Origin: Bacillota bacterium
GTDB lineage: Bacteria > Bacillota > Clostridia > Peptostreptococcales > Anaerovoracaceae
Assembly: GCA_017386805.1 (NCBI GenBank)
Contig: JAFOGM010000342.1
Coordinates: forward strand, 1 to 5,333
DNA length: 5,333 bases
Direction of reading: 5' to 3'
The position numbers and the translations under genes are program-made. Of this stretch, positions 1-5,333 are shown in pieces (position 1 is the stretch's first letter; every line of letters begins with the position of its first letter). The notes below the pieces were generated by a model. That model searched no databases. It worked only from the letters and a program-made list of their open reading frames with translations, and was not told where the DNA came from.

Positions 1-271
1 ACATGACGTTCTGATGGAATGGATAAAAGAAGCCGCCGGCAGTGATCAAATTGATAGGAATTTCAGCTAAAATCGCAAAGAAGAACATACGCTTCGCATA
101 TTTTTTGAAGTTACTGGTCTTGAAATACCCTTCCGCCAACATAAATGCGAAGATTGGAAACGCCAGGCGGCCGATCCAATGCAGCCAGATATGCTGTGAC
201 ATGATGGTCGCACACATATGATCGCATAACATGAACACCATGGCCAACAATTGTAATACAAATTTCGTCAT
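1..271 (-). CDS. TraX-family integral membrane protein (partial, C-terminus beyond left edge)
   Basis: The first 90 residues of a hydrophobic protein are visible and the frame is open to the window edge. The pattern fits the N-terminus of the TraX family: an initial hydrophobic helix, then MLCDHM at residues 14-19, IGRLAFPIFAFMLAEGYF at 33-50, a basic stretch (KKYAKR, 56-61), FAILAEIPINL at 65-75, and the start of the QNVM segment at 87-90. The founding member, TraX of plasmid F, acetylates the N-terminus of pilin. Chromosomal homologues in Firmicutes are common and their substrate is unknown, so pilin acetylation should not be assumed; no conjugation genes are visible. The ATG at 271 is chosen because GAGGG (283-279) lies 7 nt upstream. 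An in-frame ATG at 310 overlaps the stop of the preceding small ORF (ATGA) and would add 13 residues, but it has no good ribosome site. Likely cotranscribed with that ORF from the promoter at 514-486. Confidence 0.82.
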   Translation of the reverse strand, partial: MTKFVLQLLAMVFMLCDHMCATIMSQHIWLHWIGRLAFPIFAFMLAEGYFKTSNFKKYAKRMFFFAILAEIPINLITAGGFFYPFHQNVM

Positions 272-278
272 AAACTTA

Positions 279-283
279 CCCTC
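279..283 (-). promoter_or_regulatory. Ribosome binding site deciding the TraX-family start
   Basis: GAGGG on the minus strand lies 7 nt before the ATG at 271. It favours that start over the in-frame ATG at 310, which lacks a comparable site. Confidence 0.6.
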
Positions 284-306
284 AAATACATTTTTAAAAC
301 TTACAC

Positions 307-423
307 TCATCGAATCTGTTCGATCCCAGTAAACACCGGGGCTACCGCGCTTCGCACGGTCTTCCCTGCGATTCTAACATATTCATACCCATCTTTTACC
401 CAAATGCGCAGTGTTTTCTCCAT
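307..423 (-). CDS. Possible small protein, 38 residues, upstream of the TraX-family gene
   Basis: An ATG at 423 opens a 38-codon frame ending in TGA (309-307). The product begins MEKTLRIWVKDGYEYVRIAG and ends GIEQIR. It is basic and mixed hydrophilic, with alternating residues that could form a beta hairpin. There is no signal peptide or membrane segment, and I do not recognise a family. Support: a near-consensus promoter sits about 55 nt upstream; a GGGG motif (432-429) lies 5 nt before the ATG; and the TGA overlaps an in-frame upstream ATG of the TraX-family gene (ATGA), an arrangement typical of translational coupling. Against it: it is short, its ribosome site is modest, it uses CGA arginine codons, and a hairpin at 360-344 could mean this segment is instead a structured leader. 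It could also be the remnant of a longer gene. The product function is unknown. Confidence 0.4.
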   Translation of the reverse strand: MEKTLRIWVKDGYEYVRIAGKTVRSAVAPVFTGIEQIR

Positions 424-485
424 ATTAACCCCATTTATTTTCCAATTCGCCAATCCTCCAGCAATAGTTAGAAAATTCCAATTTC

Positions 486-514
486 ATTATACCTTATACC
501 AGCATTAACGTCAA
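486..514 (-). promoter_or_regulatory. Sigma-A-type promoter for the small ORF / TraX-family unit
   Basis: On the minus strand, TTGACG (514-509) is followed after exactly 17 nt by a perfect TATAAT (491-486). Transcription would start near position 480-478, giving a leader of about 55 nt before the small ORF at 423. The promoter lies just beyond the terminator of the antiporter gene, as expected for a new transcription unit. Confidence 0.75.
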
Positions 515-540
515 TTCAGACCACGATCTGTCAAATAGAT

Positions 541-577
541 GTAACAAAACGAAACGCCGCCGGGTCTCCCCGACGGC
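541..577 (-). terminator. Intrinsic terminator after the NhaC-family gene
   Basis: On the minus strand GCCGTCGGG (577-569) pairs with CCCGGCGGC (564-556) in a 9-bp stem with one G-U pair and a GAGA tetraloop. It is followed by a T-rich tail (555-541, GTTTCGTTTTG). It lies about 68 nt after the stop codon at 645. The stem could also act weakly on the plus strand, where a short T run follows, but no plus-strand gene is seen to need it. Confidence 0.92.
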
Positions 578-644
578 TTTCCGTTCGTCACTGTGTTTTA
601 TGTGTAAGTAAGATTCTTTCTATGTTTTTTCTTATTACTTTTTA

Positions 645-2324
645 TTACTTCTGAGCAGCCTTGATTTCTGCGATCATGTCAGCGTGCTTCTTTTCAGTAA
701 CAGTCTTGATTACCAGCAGAGTTACGATCATCAGAGCAACAGCGATTGCCAGGCAAACGATGGTGTTCTGGAGGAAACCAGCGATCAGGAAGGATACGAA
801 GGAAACAGCAGCTACGGTAATAGCATAGGGCAGCTGAGTGAATACATGGTTCAGGTGGTAGCAGTGAGAACCAGCAGAAGCCATGATGGTGGTATCGGAA
901 ATCGGGGAGCAGTGGTCACCGCAAACGCCGCCAGCGCAAGCTGCAGCCAGACCGATTACACACAGAGTCGGTTCTACATCATAGTTGAATACAGATACTA
1001 CGATGGGAGCCATGATACCGATGGTACCCCAGGAAGTACCGGTTGCGAAACCGATGAATGCACCCAGGATGAAGATTACTGCGGGCAGAACCTTCTTCAG
1101 TTCTTCCATGCCAGCCAGTGCGCCTACTACGAAGCTTTCGGAGTCCAGACCATATCTGGTGAAGGAGCACAGAGTCCAAGCGAAGGACAGGATCAGGATC
1201 GGAGCGATCATCTGAATGAAACCATTGGGAACGGATTCGAAGGACTTTTCGAAGGAAACAGCCTTACGTACCCAGAAGTAGATGAAGGTGAATACTACAC
1301 CGATCAGGGAACCGATAGACAGAGCTACGGAAGCGTCAGCATTGGAGAATGCTTCGATAACGTTCTGGTATGCACCGGATTCTGCATCGAAGAAACCACC
1401 GGAGTAGATCAGACCGATTACGCAAGCGATGATCAGAACGATAACGGGCAGCAGCAGGTCAGCTACGGAAGACTTACCGTTAGCAGGCTGAACGTATTCG
1501 TCATCGCCTTCGAACGGACGGTGTTCGGTAGTGAACAGGTCACCCTTAACCTGAGCGTTGTATTCGTGCTTCAGCATCGGACCGTAGTCGATGTTCATAA
1601 CAGAGATCACAACGATCATCAGCAGGGTCAGCAGGCAGTAGTAGTTGTAGGGGATCTGCTTGATGAACATTTCGATACCGTTTACGTTGTCGGACTGTAC
1701 ATAGCCGGATACAGCAGCAGCCCAGGAAGAAACGGGAGCGATCATGCAAACAGGAGCAGCAGTAGCGTCGATAACGTAAGCCAGCTTAGCTCTGGAGATC
1801 TTGTGAGATTCGGTAACCGGTCTCATAACTGCACCAACGGTCAGGCAGTTGAAGTAGTCATCGATGAAGATCAGGCAGCCCAGCAGCATGGACATCAGCT
1901 GTGCACCACAGCGGGACTTAACGCTGGTGTTAGCCCAACGGCCGAACGCTTCGGAACCGCCGCCCTTGTTCATCAGGTCTACGATGATACCCAGCATTAC
2001 CAGGAATACGATGATACCCATGTTATAGGAGTCAGATACGGTGGTAACGATACCGTAGTCACCGCCAACCAGCTGAACGATCGCATCCCAGGGAGCGAAC
2101 TGAGTGTACAGCAGGGAGCCAACCAGACAACCTACGAACAGGGAGGAATATACTTCCTTAGAGATCAGAGCCAGTGCAATGGCTACAACGGGGGGCAGCA
2201 GAGCCCAGCAGGTTCCAACGAAACCAGTTTCCACGTCTTTGTAGTTCATAGCCAGAACAGCCAGCAGCACAACGATAGCCGCTACGGCTACCAGATACGC
2301 TGTACGTGTACTTTTCTTTTCCAT
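645..2324 (-). CDS. NhaC-family Na+/H+ antiporter-type membrane transporter
   Basis: A 559-residue polytopic membrane protein with roughly a dozen hydrophobic segments. The family is recognised from an N-terminal TGFVGTCWALLPPVVAIAL segment (33-51), IDDYFNCLTVG (154-164) with paired acidic residues in a membrane segment, ATAAPVCMIAPVSSWAA (188-204), TGTSWGTIGIMAP (428-440), and GDHCSPISDTTIMAS (469-483), the signature of the NhaC/COG1757 group. Members exchange sodium for protons, or in some cases organic anions such as malate for lactate; the substrate here cannot be fixed from sequence. A hydrophilic loop at about 250-287 and a charged C-terminal tail are likely cytoplasmic. The ATG at 2324 is chosen because GAGGAGG lies 5 nt upstream; a GTG seven codons earlier (2345) would place that site inside the gene. 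It has its own promoter and terminator, so it is probably monocistronic. Length is slightly above the family norm. Confidence 0.92.
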   Translation of the reverse strand: MEKKSTRTAYLVAVAAIVVLLAVLAMNYKDVETGFVGTCWALLPPVVAIALALISKEVYSSLFVGCLVGSLLYTQFAPWDAIVQLVGGDYGIVTTVSDSYNMGIIVFLVMLGIIVDLMNKGGGSEAFGRWANTSVKSRCGAQLMSMLLGCLIFIDDYFNCLTVGAVMRPVTESHKISRAKLAYVIDATAAPVCMIAPVSSWAAAVSGYVQSDNVNGIEMFIKQIPYNYYCLLTLLMIVVISVMNIDYGPMLKHEYNAQVKGDLFTTEHRPFEGDDEYVQPANGKSSVADLLLPVIVLIIACVIGLIYSGGFFDAESGAYQNVIEAFSNADASVALSIGSLIGVVFTFIYFWVRKAVSFEKSFESVPNGFIQMIAPILILSFAWTLCSFTRYGLDSESFVVGALAGMEELKKVLPAVIFILGAFIGFATGTSWGTIGIMAPIVVSVFNYDVEPTLCVIGLAAACAGGVCGDHCSPISDTTIMASAGSHCYHLNHVFTQLPYAITVAAVSFVSFLIAGFLQNTIVCLAIAVALMIVTLLVIKTVTEKKHADMIAEIKAAQK

Positions 2325-2329
2325 TTTGT

Positions 2330-2336
2330 CCTCCTC
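2330..2336 (-). promoter_or_regulatory. Strong Shine-Dalgarno of the NhaC-family gene
   Basis: GAGGAGG on the minus strand ends 5 nt before the ATG at 2324. This decides the start in favour of MEKKSTRT over the in-frame GTG at 2345. Confidence 0.85.
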
Positions 2337-2391
2337 AAAATACACAATAACACAACAACACTTTACAATTAAATAACCTAATAACGGTTAT

Positions 2392-2410
2392 AAATATTAC
2401 GCTAATATTT
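2392..2410. promoter_or_regulatory. Perfect 8-bp dyad overlapping the antiporter promoter (candidate operator)
   Basis: AAATATTA (2392-2399), CGC, TAATATTT (2403-2410) form a perfect inverted repeat. It covers four bases of the proposed -10 hexamer (2412-2407) and the likely transcription start. That position suits a repressor site. A shorter dyad, ATAACC (2373-2378) with GGTTAT (2386-2391), lies directly beside it in the untranslated leader. AT-rich DNA gives such dyads by chance fairly often, and no regulator gene is nearby. Confidence 0.4.
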
Positions 2411-2436
2411 TACAACTCTTGTATATTTTCTGTCAA
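2407..2436 (-). promoter_or_regulatory. Sigma-A-type promoter of the NhaC-family gene
   Basis: On the minus strand, TTGACA (2436-2431) and TAAAAT (2412-2407) are separated by 18 nt. The start would be near 2400, giving a leader of about 75 nt. A second TTGACA (2459-2454) lies 23 bp upstream without a convincing -10 of its own. The promoter follows the dnaJ terminator, so the gene is likely expressed independently of the chaperones. Confidence 0.65.
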
Positions 2437-2497
2437 GTCGATTGTTAAAATTGTGTCAATTAACAAAAGTAATTTAAGAACATTGTGTTTACGCACC

Positions 2498-2527
2498 AAA
2501 AAAGGAGACTGTTTTCCAGTCTCCTTT
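2498..2527 (-). terminator. Intrinsic terminator of the dnaK-dnaJ operon
   Basis: AAAGGAGACTG (2527-2517) pairs perfectly with CAGTCTCCTTT (2511-2501) around a 5-nt GAAAA loop. An unbroken run of six T (2503-2498) overlaps the base of the stem. It starts 20 nt after the dnaJ stop codon. Confidence 0.95.
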
Positions 2528-2546
2528 GCATATATATCCCTTTTGA

Positions 2547-3701
2547 TTAGTCAAACAGGTCTCTCAGCTTTTCGCCAAAGGTCTTTTTCTTCTGATAACA
2601 TTCGCCATCCAGGGCTTCTCCCAGTTCGCGGATCAGCTTTTTCTGTTTACTATCCAGCTTGGTGGGAACTTCAAGATCCACCTTTACGTACAGATCGCCA
2701 TAACGGTTGGACTTCAGATTCTTGATCCCCTTTCCTTTCAGACGGAATACGGTATCCGGCTGTGTCCCTGCAGGGATCTTGTAAGATACCTTTTCCTTCA
2801 GAGTAGGAACGGTGATCTCATCACCCAGAGCCGCCTGTACGAAGGTAATGGGCATTTCCAACCACAGGTCATCTCCCTGACGCTGGAACAGCTCATGGGG
2901 AGCCACATTCAGGATCAGGTAAAGGTCGCCAGCGGGACCGCCATTGGTTCCGGGCTCACCCTGACCGCGAATGGGAATTACAGAATCCGTATCCACACCT
3001 GCAGGAATATCCACGGTGATGGTTACGGTCTTTCTCACCTTTCCGCTGCCGCTGCACTTCTGACAGGGCTTTTCGATGATTTGACCGGTACCGCCGCAGC
3101 GATTACAGGTGGTCTGTGTAGCGAACTGACCAAAGGGTGTGTTCTGTACAGACTGAACGGTACCGCGGCCACCGCAGACAGGACAGGTTTTCTTCTCTGT
3201 TCCCTTTTCAGCACCGCTTCCGTTACATTCGTCACATACCACATTCTTTGTCAGACGAATTTCCTTCTTTGTACCGAAGGCCGCTTCTTCAAATGTAATA
3301 TCCATCCGGCGCTGCAGGTCAGAACCCTTGCGGGGACCGTTGCGGTTCGCACCGCGGCTGCCGCCGAAACCGCCGAAGCCGCCAAAGCCACCGCCGCCGA
3401 ACAGATCTCCAAAGATATCTTCAAAGCCACCGAAGCCGCCGAAACCACCGCCGCCGCCAAAGCCGGCATTGGGATCCACGCCTGCGTGACCAAATTTATC
3501 ATATTTACTCTTTTTGTCCGGGTCAGAAAGAATGGAATACGCTTCATTCACTTCCTTGAACTTTTCTTCCGCTTCTTTATTATCAGGATTTCTGTCCGGA
3601 TGGTATTTCATCGCCATCTTACGGAAAGCCGACTTGATTTCCGCGTCAGAAGCTCCCTTCTGCAGTCCCAGGACTTCGTAATAGTCTCTTTTTTCTGCCA
3701 T
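2547..3701 (-). CDS. dnaJ: Chaperone protein DnaJ (Hsp40)
   Basis: A 384-residue type I DnaJ, normal length. It stimulates DnaK's ATPase and delivers unfolded substrates to it in the cytoplasm. Domains in order: J domain (about 5-70) starting RDYYEVLGL, with the essential HPD at 34-36; a Gly/Phe-rich region (about 75-125) containing the DIF motif at 95-97; a zinc-binding domain with four complete CxxCxGxG repeats at 156-163, 173-180, 199-206 and 213-220, so all eight cysteines are present; then the substrate-binding C-terminal domains (about 225-345) with GDLYLILNV at 258-266, and a dimerisation tail ending LRDLFD. The ATG at 3701 is chosen because AAGGAG lies about 5 nt upstream and the product then starts MAEKRDYY; the same frame extends to an ATG at 3761, but those 20 residues are not DnaJ-like. 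It lies 114 nt after dnaK, with a stem-loop in the gap, and ends in a strong terminator. Confidence 0.98.
   Translation of the reverse strand: MAEKRDYYEVLGLQKGASDAEIKSAFRKMAMKYHPDRNPDNKEAEEKFKEVNEAYSILSDPDKKSKYDKFGHAGVDPNAGFGGGGGFGGFGGFEDIFGDLFGGGGFGGFGGFGGSRGANRNGPRKGSDLQRRMDITFEEAAFGTKKEIRLTKNVVCDECNGSGAEKGTEKKTCPVCGGRGTVQSVQNTPFGQFATQTTCNRCGGTGQIIEKPCQKCSGSGKVRKTVTITVDIPAGVDTDSVIPIRGQGEPGTNGGPAGDLYLILNVAPHELFQRQGDDLWLEMPITFVQAALGDEITVPTLKEKVSYKIPAGTQPDTVFRLKGKGIKNLKSNRYGDLYVKVDLEVPTKLDSKQKKLIRELGEALDGECYQKKKTFGEKLRDLFD
3360..3464 (-). repeat. Low-complexity Gly/Phe coding repeat within dnaJ
   Basis: DnaJ residues 80-114 are encoded by GGC/GGT and TTC/TTT triplets in irregular GGF-type units, giving CCG-rich low-complexity DNA on the plus strand. 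This is the normal Gly/Phe linker of type I DnaJ. It explains the Ala/Glu/Thr-rich open frames seen on other strands here. Confidence 0.8.
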
Positions 3702-3734
3702 GATGTCTCCTTCTGTCCTGATATCTGTTTCGTT

Positions 3735-3785
3735 GGATGACAGACCAAAGTACCTTCCCAAAGGAGAAGGTACTTCTGTCTATCC
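3735..3785 (-). promoter_or_regulatory. Intercistronic stem-loop between dnaK and dnaJ
   Basis: On the minus strand the transcript can fold into a long imperfect hairpin: GGAT (3785-3782) with ATCC (3738-3735), GACAGA (3780-3775) with TCTGTC (3744-3739), and AGTACCTTC (3774-3766) with GAAGGTACT (3757-3749). That is 19 base pairs, a 1-nt and a 4-nt bulge, and an 8-nt loop. No T run follows, so it is not a standard terminator. It begins about 30 nt after the dnaK stop and ends about 33 nt before the dnaJ start. Likely roles are mRNA stabilisation, a processing site, or partial attenuation that sets the DnaK to DnaJ ratio. Confidence 0.7.
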
Positions 3786-3815
3786 ATCAGTTATTACTGC
3801 TTGAAACTTATATCA

Positions 3816-5333
3816 TTATTTGTCGTCAACAACTTCGAAATCAGCGTCAACTACGTTGTCGGGACCGGACTGCTGTGCACCGCCGTTGAAGCCAGCGCCA
3901 CCGTTGAAGCCAGCACCGCCGAAACCAGCGCCGCCCATGTTATTGGGGTCGAATCCCTGCGCACCTGCAGCACCCTGCGCCTGCTGTGCCTGCTGGTACA
4001 GCTTTGCGGACAGAGCGTGGAACTGGCTGGTCAGAGCTTCAGTCTTAGCCTTGATTTCTTCGGTATCGTTGCCTTCCAGAGCCTTGGACAGTTCTTCCTT
4101 AGCTGCGATTACAGCGTTCTTTTCTGCTTCATCGATCTTACCTTCCAGCTCCTTCAGAGTCTTTTCGGTTTCGTATACCAGAGTTTCTGCCTGGTTGCGA
4201 GCTTCGATAGCAGCCTTCTTCGCCTTGTCAGCTTCAGCGTACTGTTCTGCTTCCTTTACCTTCTGCTGGATTTCTTCATCGGACAGCTTGGAAGAAGAAG
4301 TGATGGTGATCTTCTGTTCCTTACCGGTACCCAGATCCTTTGCGGATACGTTTACGATACCGTTAGCGTCGATGTCGAAGGTAACTTCGATCTGAGGAAT
4401 TCCACGGGGAGCAGCCGGGATACCGGACAGCTGGAATCTACCCAGAGTAATATTGTCAGCAGCCATTTCTCTTTCACCCTGCAGAACGTGGATGTCTACT
4501 GCAGTCTGATTGTCAGCAGCGGTGGAGAAGATCTGGCTCTTCTTAGTCGGAATAGTGGTGTTTCTTTCGATCAGTCTGGTAGCAACGCCGCCCAGAGTTT
4601 CGATGGACAGAGACAGCGGAGTAACGTCTAACAGCAGAACGTCTTTTACTTCACCGGTCAGAACACCAGCCTGAATTGCAGCACCTACAGCTACACATTC
4701 GTCGGGGTTGATGCCCTTGAAGGGTTCCTTACCGGTCACTCTCTTTACAGCTTCCTGTACAGCGGGGATTCTGGTGGAACCACCTACCAGGATAACCTTG
4801 TCGATTTCGCTCATGGAGATACCAGCGTCTCTCATTGCCTTCTGCATAGGATCGATGGTTCTGTTAACCAGATCAGAGGACAGCTGTTCGAACTTCGCTC
4901 TGGTCAGGTCCATGTTCAGGTGCAGCGGGCCGTCAGCATTTACAGTGATGAACGGCAGGTTGATGTTGGTGGTCTGAGAAGCGGACAGTTCCTTCTTTGC
5001 CTTTTCAGCAGCTTCCTTCAGTCTCTGCAGAGCCATCTTGTCCTTTCTCAGATCTACGCCGTTTTCTCTTGCGAAAGTATCAGCGATGAAGTTCATAACT
5101 ACGTTATCGAAGTCGTCGCCGCCCAGCATGGTGTCACCGTTGGTAGCCAGTACTTCGAATACGCCGTCACCCAGTTCCAGGATGGATACGTCGAAGGTAC
5201 CGCCACCCAGGTCGTATACCAGGATCTTCTGGTGGCTGTCGTCCTTATCCAGGCCGTAAGCCAGAGCAGCTGCGGTCGGTTCGTTGATGATTCTCTTTAC
5301 TTCCAGACCAGCGATCTTACCAGCGTCCTTAGT
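3816..5333 (-). CDS. dnaK: Chaperone protein DnaK (Hsp70), partial, N-terminus beyond right edge
   Basis: The C-terminal 505 residues of the ATP-dependent chaperone, open to the window edge; roughly 130-150 N-terminal residues are missing, judged from E. coli DnaK. The first visible residues, TKDAGKIAGLEVKRIINEPT, belong to the ATPase domain. DLGGGTFDVS follows at visible residues 41-50, with the phosphate-contacting threonine, then VGGSTRIP (183-190). The interdomain linker DVLLLDV is at 231-237, then the beta-sandwich substrate domain, the helical lid (about 348-448), and a Gly-rich tail ending DADFEVVDDK, similar to tails of Bacillus-type DnaK. The loop after FDVSILEL is shorter than in E. 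coli, as is usual in Firmicutes. No start or CIRCE element can be seen because the 5' end is outside. An ATG at 5129 is internal (TNGDTMLGG) and is not a start. It is cotranscribed with dnaJ downstream; hrcA and grpE are expected upstream. Confidence 0.98.
   Translation of the reverse strand, partial: TKDAGKIAGLEVKRIINEPTAAALAYGLDKDDSHQKILVYDLGGGTFDVSILELGDGVFEVLATNGDTMLGGDDFDNVVMNFIADTFARENGVDLRKDKMALQRLKEAAEKAKKELSASQTTNINLPFITVNADGPLHLNMDLTRAKFEQLSSDLVNRTIDPMQKAMRDAGISMSEIDKVILVGGSTRIPAVQEAVKRVTGKEPFKGINPDECVAVGAAIQAGVLTGEVKDVLLLDVTPLSLSIETLGGVATRLIERNTTIPTKKSQIFSTAADNQTAVDIHVLQGEREMAADNITLGRFQLSGIPAAPRGIPQIEVTFDIDANGIVNVSAKDLGTGKEQKITITSSSKLSDEEIQQKVKEAEQYAEADKAKKAAIEARNQAETLVYETEKTLKELEGKIDEAEKNAVIAAKEELSKALEGNDTEEIKAKTEALTSQFHALSAKLYQQAQQAQGAAGAQGFDPNNMGGAGFGGAGFNGGAGFNGGAQQSGPDNVVDADFEVVDDK
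3883..3933 (-). repeat. 18-bp tandem repeat in the dnaK C-terminal tail
   Basis: Two near-identical 18-bp units (3883-3900 and 3901-3918, differing at two bases) and a third shortened 15-bp unit (3919-3933) encode GGAGFN-type repeats in the disordered Gly-rich tail of DnaK. This looks like recent slippage expansion within a naturally variable segment. Confidence 0.75.

Larger units (their letters stand above)
272..644. other. Region between the NhaC-family and TraX-family genes
   Basis: This 373-bp stretch contains the antiporter terminator (577-541), a promoter (514-486), a purine-rich GGAGGA motif (459-454) and the possible 38-residue ORF (423-307). Positions 578-644 are T-rich on the plus strand and show nothing I can name. 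No RNA gene or riboswitch is recognised. Confidence 0.6.
2325..2497. other. AT-rich intergenic region between dnaJ and the NhaC-family gene
   Basis: This 173-bp gap holds the antiporter promoter, two dyads, a spare TTGACA and the ribosome site. No further gene is seen. Its base composition is far more AT-rich than that of the flanking genes. Confidence 0.7.

Noticed and set aside
67..261. A 64-codon minus-strand frame overlapping the TraX-family gene
   Set aside because: It is another frame of the same strand. The frame beginning at 271 matches the TraX family and stays open to the edge.
684..2372. A 562-codon open frame on the plus strand, antisense to the whole NhaC-family gene
   Set aside because: The product is rich in Gln, Asn, Asp, Ser and Tyr, with no recognisable domain or membrane pattern. 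The minus-strand protein is an unmistakable transporter with a perfect ribosome site. The gene's codon bias avoids triplets that would read as stops in the opposite frame, which explains the open frame.
2895..3740. A 281-codon plus-strand open frame opposite dnaJ
   Set aside because: The Ala/Thr/Glu-rich parts simply mirror the Gly/Phe and zinc-finger codons of dnaJ, and no protein family is visible.
3702..3761. A 20-residue N-terminal extension of DnaJ from an ATG at 3761
   Set aside because: The extension is not DnaJ-like, overlaps the intercistronic hairpin, and would bury the good ribosome site in front of the ATG at 3701.
3735..3785. The dnaK-dnaJ hairpin as an intrinsic terminator
   Set aside because: No T run follows the stem on the minus strand, and dnaJ has no visible promoter of its own in the gap.
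3702..3815. CIRCE (HrcA operator) search in this gap and the other intergenic regions
   Set aside because: No TTAGCACTC / GAGTGCTAA pair is present. If the operon has one, it would lie upstream beyond the right edge.
3801..4631. Plus-strand open frames of 276 and 191 codons opposite dnaK
   Set aside because: They are shadows of dnaK codon bias. They lack recognisable domains and run opposite a highly conserved gene.

Overview
The window reads as bacterial chromosome from a Gram-positive, most likely a clostridial-type Firmicute. The reasons are strong purine-rich Shine-Dalgarno sites, AT-rich intergenic DNA around coding DNA of moderate GC, a DnaK whose ATPase-domain segment has the short Firmicutes-type loop, and the dnaK-dnaJ order. 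I cannot name the genus. Every gene I can support lies on the minus strand, so the biological reading order runs from position 5333 down to 1.

Region by region: (1) 5333-3816 is the 3' three quarters of dnaK (Hsp70), cut by the window edge. (2) A 114-bp gap holding a large imperfect stem-loop leads into dnaJ (3701-2547), the Hsp40 co-chaperone. This is the end of a heat-shock operon, closed by a strong intrinsic terminator at 2527-2498. (3) An AT-rich intergenic region (2497-2325) carries a sigma-A-like promoter whose -10 box overlaps a perfect dyad. It drives a monocistronic NhaC-family sodium/proton antiporter-type transporter (2324-645), closed by a second strong terminator (577-541). (4) Downstream is another near-consensus promoter (514-486), a possible 38-residue small protein (423-307), and a TraX-family membrane protein (start 271) that runs off the left edge.

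The three blocks look like separate transcription units: the chaperone operon, the antiporter, and the small-ORF/TraX unit. DnaK and DnaJ act together in protein folding. I see no functional link from them to the antiporter or to TraX. No tRNA, rRNA, CRISPR array, insertion sequence or CIRCE element was seen; the operon's own promoter would lie beyond the right edge. I did not find a clearly new system. The points most worth a second look are the small ORF with its own good promoter, the dyad over the antiporter promoter, and the dnaK-dnaJ intercistronic hairpin.
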